DNA of 64,000 nucleotides from positions 124,001 through 188,000 of the forward strand of contig JANXOF010000061.1 of the NCBI GenBank assembly GCA_025353725.1. Reading direction: 5' to 3'. Origin of the DNA: Polyangiaceae bacterium (GTDB lineage Bacteria; Myxococcota_A; Polyangia; Polyangiales; Polyangiaceae). The position numbers and the translations under genes are program-made. The notes under the pieces are model-generated. The model saw only the letters and a list, made by a program, of their open reading frames with translations, was not told the DNA's origin and did no database searches. Shown piece after piece: positions 1 through 10,261 of this stretch (the stretch's first letter is position 1; every line of letters starts with the position of its first letter).

Positions 1-1197
1 GTCAAAAGCGGAGCATAAAGGTAAGAGCCTTCCTCCCTGCAGGTAGTTGCCGTCACCACAGTTGACAGTATTGAGAAACCAGGAGCTTGCCAGGTTCGTT
101 GCGTTGGTTTCGTATTCGTTTCCGGCGGCGTCTAAAAATTTGGCATGAGCGACCACAGAAATTGGATTGAAGTACCCTGTCGTACTGAAACGAAGGTGCT
201 TCTCCCTAAAGTAACGAATGGCGTGCATGGTGTTGTAGTGGGCATCAACGGCTGCGCCGCGAGCGGTAGCCGCCACGTCCCACGAGCCGAGCTTCAACGT
301 GGTGATCGGCGCGGCCCCACCACCCCAGATGCTCGTGCTCACTTTCGGGTAACTCTCGGTCACCATGGCGTGCGCGGGCGTGAACGGTATCGGCGTAACG
401 TCGATCCGGCGGATGTTCCCCGCTTCGCCGAGCGCAGTGAAGCGGACGCCCGGATTGTCGTCCCATACGTTCTGCGCCTCGTTCCGGAGCGCCACGAAGG
501 CCCCCGTCGTTGCGTCGATGGTCACTGTGGCGGTCGAACAGCGATCCGTCTCGCGTAGAATTTGTACGCGCCAAACTAGACGCGGCGACCCTTCAGCCAG
601 CGACACTCCGAGGGAATACCGGGGTGCGGCCTCGTTCCGGTGGACGACCATCCCGCAGAGTTCATCGAACTTTCCATTCGCCACTTCCGCGGCTTGCGCG
701 GAAGAAACTGCAGCCGCGCGCGGGACCGTGGCGAGGTCGGCGCGAAAGCCTGATTGAAGCCACATGAGCGCTCCGCCTTTTGTAAAGCGCGCCGTGGAGT
801 TGACGTCGAAAACCGTTATGTCCGTACCCTTGAGGTAGTGTTCGAAGCGCACGTAAGCGCCGTCTTCCTCGTCGGGTGTGGCTTCGTTCTTGGCCATTAG
901 ACGCAACTCGTCGGCGGCGTCACCTCCGTAAAGTGAGGCGCGGTAGCGTTCGAAGAACCCGCGCGCGGCGAGCTCCGGACTGGCTTCGGTGACGGCCACG
1001 GGATCACGTGGAGCAAGGAAGCGCACCGCCCTTTTCGAAGCGTCGATGTGAACGGCCCACGGGACACCCGTGTCTTGCTCGAGTCGGGCGCTGAGGTCCG
1101 CGGGGGCTGGAGCATCGGGACCCTTGCCGCACGCGACGGGGCCCGCACATGTGGTGATTAGCGAGAGGAGGAGAACATACGTAGGGCTCTTGCGCAT
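1..1197 (-). CDS. Secreted M4/thermolysin-like metalloprotease, N-terminal signal plus propeptide region; runs off left edge (partial)
   Basis: Absent from the supplied ORF track. Reading the minus strand from ATG at 1197 gives MRKSPTYVLLLSLITTCAGPVACGKGPDAPAPADLSARLEQDTGVPWAVH...AQNVWDDNPGVRFTALGEAGNIRRIDVTPIPFTPA...AVDAHYNTMHAIRYFREKH..., with no stop found to the edge. Signal/lipobox, FTP/PepSY-like propeptide pattern and a 'DAHYNTMHAIRYF' M4-like segment. Confidence 0.6.
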   Translation of the reverse strand, partial: MRKSPTYVLLLSLITTCAGPVACGKGPDAPAPADLSARLEQDTGVPWAVHIDASKRAVRFLAPRDPVAVTEASPELAARGFFERYRASLYGGDAADELRLMAKNEATPDEEDGAYVRFEHYLKGTDITVFDVNSTARFTKGGALMWLQSGFRADLATVPRAAAVSSAQAAEVANGKFDELCGMVVHRNEAAPRYSLGVSLAEGSPRLVWRVQILRETDRCSTATVTIDATTGAFVALRNEAQNVWDDNPGVRFTALGEAGNIRRIDVTPIPFTPAHAMVTESYPKVSTSIWGGGAAPITTLKLGSWDVAATARGAAVDAHYNTMHAIRYFREKHLRFSTTGYFNPISVVAHAKFLDAAGNEYETNATNLASSWFLNTVNCGDGNYLQGGRLLPLCSAFD

Positions 1198-1579
1198 TTC
1201 CCGCCGGTCGGCCGAAAGCGAGGGCAGTTGCGTAAATCCGACCGCCGCGGGTTCGACAACCCGCTCGCGAGCGGTACCCCGGACGCGACCGCTTTGGCCG
1301 GACCGTCATGGCTCCGAGCTCGACGAATACGTACGATCCATCTCGCCCGTCGCCAGGACCTCGCCCCGCTGGAGCACGACGAGGTCGACACGGCTGCACA
1401 TCGCGACTGACCTTGGTGTCAGCGACTTTCACGCTCGACCTCGCGCGGCTTGGCGAGCACCCCGAAAGTGAAGCTGGCCGTTCCAAGCACGCCCCAGAAC
1501 ATGTTTTCGAGCCGGCCGCCGTTCCGGATGTTTACCGGACCGGGGGGGCGTCCCGGATAGGAAGACCCGGTCGCACTGG

Positions 1580-1650
1580 TTCCGACGGAAGGATTCGAAC
1601 CTTCGTAAGAGGAATCAAAATCCTCTGTCCTGCCATTAGACGACGTCGGA
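1580..1650 (-). tRNA. tRNA-Gln (anticodon TTG)
   Basis: Reverse complement TCCGACGTCGTCTAATGGCAGGACAGAGGATTTTGATTCCTCTTACGAAGGTTCGAATCCTTCCGTCGGA. Acceptor stem TCCGACG/CGTCGGA, anticodon loop with TTG, T-arm GGTTCGAATCC. Confidence 0.95.
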
Positions 1651-2085
1651 ATACGGCCGCCATGCTACCGCAGCCCCGCGCGAACGCCAAGATGAGACGT
1701 CGCGTCGAGATCCTGCACGACCGTTTTTTCGCGGACGGTTGGCGAACCTGTCGCGAGGCTTCGGGTGCGATCGCGGAGCGGCGCTGCGCCTAAAATCTGC
1801 GATTTGAGCGACTTTGAGCCGTTCACGAAGCCTGGACGACCCCCGGGGGGTGGGCAAGCCAGGGCCTATCGGCCCTGCGCGTCTTGTGGCGAGTAGACGC
1901 GCCGCTTCGCGCGGACTTGAAGGTAGCCGGCAAGCTGGTGGTCCACTTTGCCGCTTCGTAGGCTCAGCGCCGCGGCGACGTACTTCAGCGTGCGACGAAG
2001 CGAGCTTTTTCGAGACGGTAAAAAACTACGCAGCCGAGTGCTCGTCGCGCCTTGACAATGCGCTCCGGTGGGCCAGACCGCCGAC

Positions 2086-2487
2086 ATGTCAACCGCTACA
2101 CCAAGCCGCTGCTCTTCTCCTAAATCTGTCGTCGTCGCGGGTCTCTTCACCCTTGCGTCGATGCTGGCGACCGTCTCCGCGTGCACCGCACCGTCGTCGG
2201 TCGAAGAGGCAACGACGGGAGCGAGCGCGAACGATCTCGTCGCTGCTCGCAAAATCCTCGCCGATGGCTCGACGCGGCTGGACGTCGCGTTTGCGGCCTA
2301 CCGCGGCGAACTTCGCTTGCAAGGCGTTGACGGTTTTCAATCGTTTTGCCAGCAACTCAAATGGGGTCAGCTCGCGCCGGAGACCGTGGCCCAAGCGGCA
2401 GTTCGCGCCGGCCTGCTCAGTGCCGATGCAAGCGACAAAGACTGGATGTGGCAATTCAAACTTGCAATGCAGAGCGTCTGCCGCTGA
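2086..2487 (+). CDS. Putative lipoprotein, unknown function
   Basis: ORF 2068..2487. Internal Met gives MSTATPSRCSSPKSVVVAGLFTLASMLATVSACTAPSS with a plausible lipobox. Confidence 0.6.
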   Translation: MSTATPSRCSSPKSVVVAGLFTLASMLATVSACTAPSSVEEATTGASANDLVAARKILADGSTRLDVAFAAYRGELRLQGVDGFQSFCQQLKWGQLAPETVAQAAVRAGLLSADASDKDWMWQFKLAMQSVCR

Positions 2488-3018
2488 CTCACTCGCAGGC
2501 TGGCACTTTGCGGCGATTCATCGCGGTCTGAGGCGCCGACCGGAGACAACGGTTCTTCTTACAGTTTTGTTTCAAGACCTTGACGGTGCACAATGCGCTA
2601 GGCGTGCACCTGTCGATTTCGACCTCGAGACCGTCGGCTCGCTTCCAATGTTCGACGATGCAGCGGCCATGGCTTGCGGAGTCCGCGGGTCGGTAACACG
2701 GACTCGGCTTCGCCCAAGGCGCTGATGCGGTTCGTTGCCATACGGGCCGCCGAGTTTGCCCAAAACGCGCGCGCGTTCAACGAACCGTCGGTAAAGAACC
2801 TCGAGCACGCTGACTCGCTTCGTGAGCCCCGGGATGCGACCGTCGGCAAGGCGTCGTGCGAAAGGAGCGGGGCGATTTGCATCGCGTTGCGGATGTGCGC
2901 CGGCCAAGAAGGATGAACGAGCGCCAGTTCGAGGGGTCGCCTTCGTGGCCTGCAATGTGCAGCGCGCGGTGCGGACCTCGCGGCGATGTACGTTGCGACG
3001 ACACGAGGGCACGAAGAC

Positions 3019-3285
3019 ATGAGCGCACCGAATCGAAACCACGCTGTCTCACTCGATTACTCGATGGCTGAGCTTCGCTTTGAGCGAGATGCCTTGAGGA
3101 CACGAGTGAGGATTCTCGAGTCCGCGCTCGCGTGTATCGGTCGCGAGGCGGAGCTGCCATCGCGCGTGCCGGAAACTTCATTTATTGCGGTCCACCGGAT
3201 CGCCAGCGTCGTGCGCCAGTCGCTGGAAGAGCCGGACGCTACCCCGGTGACGGGCTTGCGACCTGTCGCGTGCGCGAAGTGCTGA
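3019..3285 (+). CDS. Small hypothetical protein
   Basis: In-frame ATG (MSAPNRNHAVSLDYSMAELRFERDALRTRVRILES...) within ORF 2986..3285, just upstream of a GreA/B-like gene on the same strand. Confidence 0.4.
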   Translation: MSAPNRNHAVSLDYSMAELRFERDALRTRVRILESALACIGREAELPSRVPETSFIAVHRIASVVRQSLEEPDATPVTGLRPVACAKC

Positions 3286-3324
3286 TCTCCAACACGAGGT
3301 CTTTCGCGCTAACGTGACTCGACC

Positions 3325-3816
3325 GTGACCCAAGAACGAAAGCGCGTGTTACTCGAGAGCCTCGTCGCGCAGGTCGAGTCGGAGGTCGTCACGATGCGAA
3401 AGGCGGCCTATGACGCTGCCGAGGCCGCGACCCACGCAGAGGCGAAGCCGGAGAATGACAAGGATACGCGTGCGCTCGAGGCCTCGTACCTTGCTGCGGG
3501 TCAGGCCGAAAGAGTACGCGCGCTCGAGATCGCGCTAAGGCACCTCGTTGGTCTCGAGCTGCAGGACGTTAGCGCGTCAAAGCCCATTTGTGCATCTGCG
3601 GTAATCACGCTTGAGGACGCTGCGGGAAACCGGGCCGTTTACTTTATGTCGCCCCACGGCGGAGGGCTAAAACTCAATCTAGAGGAGACGACGATTCAGG
3701 TGGTGACGCCGCAATCGCCGCTTGGAAAAGCGCTTCTCGGGCGCGTGCTGGGGGACACGATTGAGCTCCGCGGCAAAGCTGGATTGAGAGAAATGTCGAT
3801 CGTCGACGTTTGGTAG
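3325..3816 (+). CDS. GreA/GreB-family-like protein (elongation-factor C-terminal domain)
   Basis: N-terminal helical region, then C-terminal 'ISPHGGG..V.TPQSPLGKALLGRVLGDTIEL' resembling the GreA/GreB C-terminal domain. The ORF start appears to be GTG. Confidence 0.65.
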   Translation: MTQERKRVLLESLVAQVESEVVTMRKAAYDAAEAATHAEAKPENDKDTRALEASYLAAGQAERVRALEIALRHLVGLELQDVSASKPICASAVITLEDAAGNRAVYFMSPHGGGLKLNLEETTIQVVTPQSPLGKALLGRVLGDTIELRGKAGLREMSIVDVW

Positions 3817-4026
3817 GCGTCGCGTTGTTCGTGACGCGACGCGGCGACGAAGACTTGACCTTCTTGACGAACGAGAGCACAGCACCGCGCAGATGTTGAC
3901 TCAACTCGTTGCCTCTATCGTCCGGCGCCTGCGTCGCAACCGCAAACGCTACATGCCGGCACTGATTCTCGCCGGGGGATGACTATTGTTTGCCGCTGCG
4001 GCTCGTGGGGGGCCAAGCGAACCGCG

Positions 4027-4356
4027 TCATAGGCGCTTTCGACCGTGGTTCAGGGCGAATGCGTTCCTCAGTCTTTGCGCCGTACGTTCGTCGATGGATT
4101 CGGGGAAAGCCAGACGCGCGTAGTCGTCTTGCCTGACGGCCCGAATCACACCGGTCGGCCGGGGACGTAGCTGCCGCGTTATGTCGCGCACTTCGGAGAG
4201 GAACGCGGGCGGGACCCTTCCGCGCGCCACGCATACCCGGACGGCTTCCCTGTCTGCGTCGCGAAGCCTTAGGCAAAACACTTCGTTTCGACGCCGTGCC
4301 GCCCAAAGCGCGAGGAAGATGAGCCCGATGACGCCGCCTACGTACGCCGCATCCAT
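4027..4356 (-). CDS. Small membrane protein, DUF3634-like
   Basis: One N-terminal TM helix, then 'REAVRVCVARGRVPPAFLSEVRDITRQL', the pattern I associate with DUF3634. Confidence 0.55.
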   Translation of the reverse strand: MDAAYVGGVIGLIFLALWAARRRNEVFCLRLRDADREAVRVCVARGRVPPAFLSEVRDITRQLRPRPTGVIRAVRQDDYARLAFPESIDERTAQRLRNAFALNHGRKRL

Positions 4357-4368
4357 GGTTTATCCAGA

Positions 4369-4737
4369 CTATTTGAGTGAGCCGAAGCCGCCGCTGCGAC
4401 GTGAGCCGTCCGAATTCCGAATGCCTTTCTCGGGCTCCGCACTCGTCGGCACATCCGTCGGGTCGCCACCCTTTTCGCTCGTTAGACGTGTTGGCGCGTC
4501 CGGATCTGCGGCGCGGTGGGCTTTGCGAACCCTCGGCGCGCGAGCCATCTCAGCCGACATAAGACGAGCCGCTCCGGCGATTGAAGCCACGGGAGGTGTG
4601 GGCGCCGCGTCTCGGGTGGCTGAGCGCCGCGACGCGCACCCGCTGGTACTGATGGTAAACGCCAGCGCGGGTACGAGTACGAGCGACACCCTGCTCGACG
4701 CGAGAACTAACCGTCGTGTTGCGACAAACACGTTCAT
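4369..4737 (-). CDS. Putative lipoprotein
   Basis: In-frame MNVFVATRRLVLASSRVSLVLVPALAFTISTSGCASRR inside ORF 4369..5028; lipobox STSGC. Confidence 0.5.
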   Translation of the reverse strand: MNVFVATRRLVLASSRVSLVLVPALAFTISTSGCASRRSATRDAAPTPPVASIAGAARLMSAEMARAPRVRKAHRAADPDAPTRLTSEKGGDPTDVPTSAEPEKGIRNSDGSRRSGGFGSLK

Positions 4738-4795
4738 GCGCGGCGGTCTTAGCACCACCGGCGCGTCGCGCCACCGGTGATACGGTGCCGCCGGC

Positions 4796-5191
4796 ATGAA
4801 CAGCCCACTCCGGACCGCGGCGTTCGCTTCCTTTGGCGTCGTGGGACTCGTCTTCACGCTTCTGGCGCTCACACCGAATTCCGTCGCGCACGCCGAGGCG
4901 CAAGGGTCTCCTGCCTGCCCCGAGCTTCCGTGCTCTGTTCTTCGGAGCTGCTCGAGCACGGGCGTGGCCTGCCGGCCCGACGACCGCTCGTGTACAGAAC
5001 GCGCACGCGGTAACGATCTCGAGGTCAAGTGTGAGCAGGCGTGCGACGATGGCTCGAGACTTATCTATTGCCCCCCGGATACGGGACGCTCTGATTCACG
5101 CGTCGTATGGATATTGCTCGCCGTCGCCTTGCTCCTTACCGTTGTTGGGAGCTCGCTTTTGGTCTTCATTTTCAAGAAAAAACAGGCTTAG
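4796..5191 (+). CDS. Cys-rich exported protein with C-terminal membrane anchor
   Basis: Signal peptide, eight or more Cys, C-terminal TM ending FKKKQA. Confidence 0.6.
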   Translation: MNSPLRTAAFASFGVVGLVFTLLALTPNSVAHAEAQGSPACPELPCSVLRSCSSTGVACRPDDRSCTERARGNDLEVKCEQACDDGSRLIYCPPDTGRSDSRVVWILLAVALLLTVVGSSLLVFIFKKKQA

Positions 5192-8100
5192 TCGACCGCA
5201 GCGCCTGACGGCTTTACGGGAGGCGCAAGGAGGATGTCGTTGCCAAGCGCTTTGGCGACGCGCCGCGCTCGATAGCCCTCTTTCGACGCGACTCGGCGGA
5301 CGTCATCGACCTGCCGCGCAGCCATTGCCGCGCTCACATGACCCAAGATGAATTCGCGTTCGGCGGCGAACTGCGCGAGCTCCTCGAACCGCTCCTTCAC
5401 GAGCCACTCGACTCCATTCGCGTCGTGAACGCCCAAGAACTCACGACCGCTCGGATCGGTCAGGCTTTCGCGCATGATTTCGCGCAGCGGCGCCGACTGG
5501 AGCGTGGCGCCGAGCAAAACGAGCTGCGCCCGCCGCAGCGGTAGTGAAGTGCTTACAACGTCCTGGCTAAGAGCCTCGCTCAATGGGAGGGCCAGCTTCC
5601 AGCGTTCTTCGATAGCTAGGCCACTCGTGTCAACGTCGCCCACCGCGATAAGGCTGACTACGGCGTCGATATGCGCCCAAGCGAGAAGCGTTGGCGTATC
5701 CAGTTTAGCCCGGGCGTGAATGGCTTTCCCACTGTCGGCGCGCGCGTGTTCGCACGCGAGGATTGCGTGTACTCGCTTGCGAAGCGTTGCCTTGACGGGT
5801 TCGACGTCCACGTCGACGGCCCTCATGAAGGCAAGTCCCTTGGCCACGTCTTCGAAGCGCGAGTCGAGCGCCTGCGTCGCCTCTTTCGTCGGGGTGTTGT
5901 CCTGCACGTCCCAACCCGTTGTGAGATAGGAGAGGTGCTCTGAACTGAGCGCCACGCGCAGCGGGTCGTGCAAAGGGCGAAATCTAAGCCTCACCAACGC
6001 CTCCGCGATCGACGGCACGCCGCGTCCGTCGAGTTCGGCGGCGAGCGCTGCGTACGGCGATGCGTCGCTCGCCGTAACGGCTCGAAAATCGGTTAGCACA
6101 TGGTACTTGAACGCGCCGAACGCCCAGAAAAAACCGCTGTCGAGTTCACCTATGGGTCGTAGGTATTCGAGCGTCGCGCTGAGATCGCGGAAGACCACCC
6201 AGTCCAACGGCGCGCGAGTGGCGCTCGCTGCGAAACCCAAGCCGAGTGCGAGCGTCGAAGGGGCAAGTGGGCCGCCGTCGCGGCGTGACGGAACCGCTCG
6301 GAAGATGTGCCCATGCGTCTCCTTGAACTTGTTGTTGTAGAGGACGAGCGCGTGCTCCGCTCCCGCGCCGTTGGAGTAGGCGTAGACGTCATCGTCGACG
6401 TGGCCGTCACTGCCCTCTTTGACAAAGTCGTAAAGCACGAAACGTTCGACGCCGCTAAAAAGGTAGCGCTTTCGCAAAAGAGGGAAAAGTTCACGCTCGT
6501 GTCGCTCGACGAGCGTCTCGTTCACCGACTCGTCCCACTTCGCTCGTCGGTATTCCATACCGTATTTTTCGTGTAAACCTTCGACTTGGCCATGACCGAA
6601 CATCGGTAACCCCGGCATGGTGCACATGAGCGTTGCGACACCAAAGTACTTGTCGTCGCTTCCGAACTGAGCGACGGCCGTCTCTTCATCGGGGTTGTTC
6701 ATGAAATTTACGAAGCGTTTCAGGATCTCGGGCTCGAAATCGAGAACGTTCTTGATCGTTTGGCGATATTTCTCGTTCTCCTCGGACTTCAGCATATTCA
6801 TGAAAGCCGAATTGTAAACACGGTGCATCCCGAGCGTGCGAACGAAGTATCCCTCCATCATCCAAAACGCCTCGGCGAGCAAAAGTGTGTTTGGGGCACG
6901 CTCTCTCACGGCGTCCACCACCTCGCGCCAAAATTCGAGCGGAAAGACGCGATCGAATTCCTCGGCGGTCATTGCGTAGTTCGAGCGCGAAGGGATAGCG
7001 CCGCCGCTCCCCGGGAGCGGAAACCAAAGGCGTGAAAAGTGCCTTTTAGCGAGTGTCATTGCGGCATCGAAACGGATAATCGGGAACATACGCGCTACGT
7101 GAAGAATCGTCTCGATGACGGCGCGGCGCACTTCGGCTCGTGTGTAATCGAGCTGGGCCGTATCGTTCCACGGCATGCTCGTGCCGTCGTTGCCGTGATA
7201 AATAAATCGGTCTTCACCGCTCTGCCGATCGTGGCGCCTGAAAACTACGGCGGCGTCGGTCTCGTCCCAGTATCCCTCTTCAATGAAAATCCCGACGCGC
7301 GCATCTTCCGACAAGTCTGGTCCGCCAAAGCGATAGCCAGGAAACGGAGGCTGCGAGGCTTGGATAAACCAATCCGGGTGGTTCACGACCCACTCTGCGT
7401 CGATACCAACGTGATTCGGAACCATGTCGGCTGCGAGGCGGAGTCCGCGATTCCACGCGCGTTGCTTCAAGTTCTCGTAGGCTTCATAGCCTCCAAGTGA
7501 CGGCGCAATGTCGTACTTCATAAGCGAATACGCAGACGCGACAGCATCCGCATCGCCGCGCATCTGCTTTATTTTTTTCGAGGCGTGACTTCGCTCGAAA
7601 AGGCCGATAAGCCACAGTCCTGTAAATCCGCGACGCGCGAGTGTTTCGAGCTCGGCGTCCGGAATTTGGTCGAGACGCTCGATCGATCGTGCGTATTTTT
7701 TCGATAGTTGATCGAGCCAAACAAAGACCGTCTTTGCCACGAGGACGACGTGCGGCATCCAGTCGAGGTCGGCGCTGAATCGCTTCGGTTCATCGTCGAC
7801 CTTGCCGTGTCCAAAGTGCATAGCGTCGAGCACGGGAGCGCCGGGGCCAGGGCCACCTCGGTGGAAGTACTGCTCTTCCTCGCGGACAAAGTCTTTCGCG
7901 CCGAGCAGGCGGCGCCACAAGGCAAGCTGGTCGAGACCGAGCGCGTGGCCCCAGCGCTCTTCGATGTACGTGAGCTGCGCCAGGATGGACGCGGGAGCCG
8001 CTCGGCTCGGTGCAAGCAGGAGGTCAATGAGGCTCTCGCCGGCGTGCCCGCGCGGACCAAAAGCAGGCGCGTCGTCTCTGAAAAAGCGACGCGCTTCGTC

Positions 8101-8652
8101 GACGAACGCGCCGTATGCAGGGCCGAGGCCATCGTCGCTCACGAGCGTTCGAACGCTGTCATAGGCGGGGTTTTGATTCGTGATCCAGAGCAAGATAAGC
8201 TCTTCGGTCACTCCGTCTTCGACGGCTTCCTTTTCTGGGCTGTACGGCCCAGCAGGATCGTGCCGAATCACCGTTTCCGCAGTCTCCTCGCGCATTTTGT
8301 TGTAGATTGCAGGTTTCGGAAAGGCGGTAAGAAAGGCCACCACCGTTTCGTGCGCGGCCGGTCCGAGACGCTCGGCGAGGCGACTGCGGAGGCTGCCGAA
8401 CACGTCGTGATAGCGTTCTCGGTAAAGCCCGATCACAGCGTGGAAAATTTCGTGGACGAGCACCATCGCCGCAAGCTCGGCAGGCCGAACGCGACGTTTG
8501 GGGTCGGTATCCACGGTTCGTTCGTTGATGCGTTCGGCGAAGCGTCTCGCCTCCCCGGTGTCTGCAAAGGCGAGTTCGCCGCGCGCCGAGAAGTAGGCGT
8601 CGTCGGAGCGGGTAGGGAAGTAAGCGTCGCGAGCCGTCTTCCGAGCATGCAT
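5188..8652 (-). CDS. Large GH13 alpha-amylase-family protein with N-terminal HEXXH-containing region
   Basis: 1154 aa. 'LAADMVPNHVG' (GH13 region I), 'IRFDAAMTL' (II), 'LLLAEAFW' (III), 'FMNNPDE' (IV-like). N-terminal 'MVLVHEIFHAVIGLYRERY'. Confidence 0.85.
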   Translation of the reverse strand: MHARKTARDAYFPTRSDDAYFSARGELAFADTGEARRFAERINERTVDTDPKRRVRPAELAAMVLVHEIFHAVIGLYRERYHDVFGSLRSRLAERLGPAAHETVVAFLTAFPKPAIYNKMREETAETVIRHDPAGPYSPEKEAVEDGVTEELILLWITNQNPAYDSVRTLVSDDGLGPAYGAFVDEARRFFRDDAPAFGPRGHAGESLIDLLLAPSRAAPASILAQLTYIEERWGHALGLDQLALWRRLLGAKDFVREEEQYFHRGGPGPGAPVLDAMHFGHGKVDDEPKRFSADLDWMPHVVLVAKTVFVWLDQLSKKYARSIERLDQIPDAELETLARRGFTGLWLIGLFERSHASKKIKQMRGDADAVASAYSLMKYDIAPSLGGYEAYENLKQRAWNRGLRLAADMVPNHVGIDAEWVVNHPDWFIQASQPPFPGYRFGGPDLSEDARVGIFIEEGYWDETDAAVVFRRHDRQSGEDRFIYHGNDGTSMPWNDTAQLDYTRAEVRRAVIETILHVARMFPIIRFDAAMTLAKRHFSRLWFPLPGSGGAIPSRSNYAMTAEEFDRVFPLEFWREVVDAVRERAPNTLLLAEAFWMMEGYFVRTLGMHRVYNSAFMNMLKSEENEKYRQTIKNVLDFEPEILKRFVNFMNNPDEETAVAQFGSDDKYFGVATLMCTMPGLPMFGHGQVEGLHEKYGMEYRRAKWDESVNETLVERHERELFPLLRKRYLFSGVERFVLYDFVKEGSDGHVDDDVYAYSNGAGAEHALVLYNNKFKETHGHIFRAVPSRRDGGPLAPSTLALGLGFAASATRAPLDWVVFRDLSATLEYLRPIGELDSGFFWAFGAFKYHVLTDFRAVTASDASPYAALAAELDGRGVPSIAEALVRLRFRPLHDPLRVALSSEHLSYLTTGWDVQDNTPTKEATQALDSRFEDVAKGLAFMRAVDVDVEPVKATLRKRVHAILACEHARADSGKAIHARAKLDTPTLLAWAHIDAVVSLIAVGDVDTSGLAIEERWKLALPLSEALSQDVVSTSLPLRRAQLVLLGATLQSAPLREIMRESLTDPSGREFLGVHDANGVEWLVKERFEELAQFAAEREFILGHVSAAMAARQVDDVRRVASKEGYRARRVAKALGNDILLAPPVKPSGAAVD

Positions 8653-8896
8653 GACCAGTACTTAGCGCGGCAGGCGCTCGGCGCCCACGCTGAAACGACG
8701 CGCAAGGCGGCACCCTGACCTACGTTTGCCTGTTTGTCACGCGGTGGAAGGTAGGTCATCGAGAGCGCCTCTCCCACGACGCGGGTGGGGCCTGCAACCT
8801 GTGCGCGAGGGTGTGAGGGTCGACAGGACACGAGCCGATTGGCGATCGAGCCGTGGACGCGACGGGTATACTTTCTCAGGCTTGCCTCCGTACGAG

Positions 8897-10261
8897 ATGC
8901 CCAGAGTCGGCGAAATCATCGCCGGCAAGTACCGCCTCGAAAAGGTCGCGGGTGAGGGCGGCATGGGCGTCGTATACGCCGCCGAGCATCTCGTTCTCTG
9001 CCAGCGTGTTGCCGTGAAGGTGCTCCTTCCAAGTGCGGCGATCTCCGAGCTGGTGGTCGAGCGGTTTGCTCTGGAGGCGCAAGCCGCCGCGCGTATACAG
9101 AGCGAGCACGTGGCGCGGGTGATGGACGCTGGCAGTACGTCTACCGGCGCACCCTTTCTCGTGATGGAATATCTCGAGGGTTGCGATCTCGCTGAATTGC
9201 TCAAGGTCGAAGGACCCCTCCCGCTCGCGGATGTTGCCGATTACCTTCTACAGGCACTCGAAGCGCTCGCCCACGCCCACGCGGTGGGCCTCGTCCATCG
9301 TGATATCAAGCCCGCCAACCTGTTCCTAGCGTGCCGTCCCGACGGTGGCAATATTCTCAAGATGCTTGATTTTGGCATCTCGAAAGCGGTGCGCGCGACG
9401 CCTGCGCAAAAGGCGCTCACCGGGCACGCTGTTTTGGGCTCACCTGCCTATATGTCACCCGAGCAGCTTCGGAACGCGAAGGACATCGATGCTCGCGCTG
9501 ATATCTGGTCCATCGGCGTCGTGGCTTATGAGCTGCTTACGGGCAAAACTCCTTTTGACGGAGACGGTGTTGGTGAGATCTTTGCGGCCATTTTGGAGAG
9601 GGACCCAGCCCCCGTGCACACGATCAGCACACACCCGCCGCGGCCGGTGCGATTGCCGCCAGAAATATCGACCATTGTAGCGACCTGCCTCAAGCGCAAA
9701 CCCGAAGATCGCTGGCCCGACGCGGCCGCCCTTGCGCGCGCCCTCAAGCCGTTTGGGACCGGCGCATTCGCTCCTGCTGTCGAACGCTCCGAACAAGTCT
9801 TGTCGCGCGCCCGGATGCTCACCGCTCCCGAGATCGCGACAGGCAGCCATCTTCTCCCCGCGGCGTTTGTGGCGCCCTCCGAGCGAGGGTCGAGGGACGC
9901 CGTAAAGTCGAAGGTTCGCAGCATCCAAGGTCTTACCGTGACGCGGTGGGCGGCCGCGGCTGCGGCGGCATTGGCCGTCGTCGCGTTGGTTGGAAGCGTC
10001 GCAGCTTTGCGGACCAAAGAATTTGCGACCTCGCATGAGCGCGTGAACGAACCACGGATTCCGCCTCCGCCCGCCCCTCGGGTCGGTCTATCGGAGGCTG
10101 CGAACGAGATATCAAAAGGGGTGACAGAAGACGGTGATCGGCGTGTGTCGTTAGCAAACGACGAACCCGACGCGTCCGCGGTCTCGGAGCCGCCCCGTTT
10201 TCGGAGAAACCTGAAGGCTGGAAGCCCGACACGGCCGAAGTTTCTCAACAGCCGAGAATGA
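8897..10261 (+). CDS. Ser/Thr protein kinase with C-terminal TM segment
   Basis: MPRVGEIIAGKYRLEKVAGEGGMGVVYAAEH...VHRDIKPANLF...DFGISKA...SPAYMSPEQL; hydrophobic AAAAAALAVVALVG near the C-terminus. Start chosen inside ORF 8726..10261. Confidence 0.92.
   Translation: MPRVGEIIAGKYRLEKVAGEGGMGVVYAAEHLVLCQRVAVKVLLPSAAISELVVERFALEAQAAARIQSEHVARVMDAGSTSTGAPFLVMEYLEGCDLAELLKVEGPLPLADVADYLLQALEALAHAHAVGLVHRDIKPANLFLACRPDGGNILKMLDFGISKAVRATPAQKALTGHAVLGSPAYMSPEQLRNAKDIDARADIWSIGVVAYELLTGKTPFDGDGVGEIFAAILERDPAPVHTISTHPPRPVRLPPEISTIVATCLKRKPEDRWPDAAALARALKPFGTGAFAPAVERSEQVLSRARMLTAPEIATGSHLLPAAFVAPSERGSRDAVKSKVRSIQGLTVTRWAAAAAAALAVVALVGSVAALRTKEFATSHERVNEPRIPPPPAPRVGLSEAANEISKGVTEDGDRRVSLANDEPDASAVSEPPRFRRNLKAGSPTRPKFLNSRE

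Noticed and set aside
1887-1902. Hairpin AGGGCC-TATC-GGCCCT as an intrinsic terminator
   Set aside because: Six-bp stem without a following T-tract; function cannot be argued from sequence alone.
2065-2125. tRNA D-arm-like string (minus strand GGCTTGGTGTAGCGGTTGACATG)
   Set aside because: No T-arm GTTCRA, no anticodon stem or matching acceptor stem downstream; it overlaps a plausible lipoprotein CDS.
7708-8718. 336-aa plus-strand ORF opposite the GH13 gene
   Set aside because: Antisense shadow; the minus frame contains GH13 motifs along its length.
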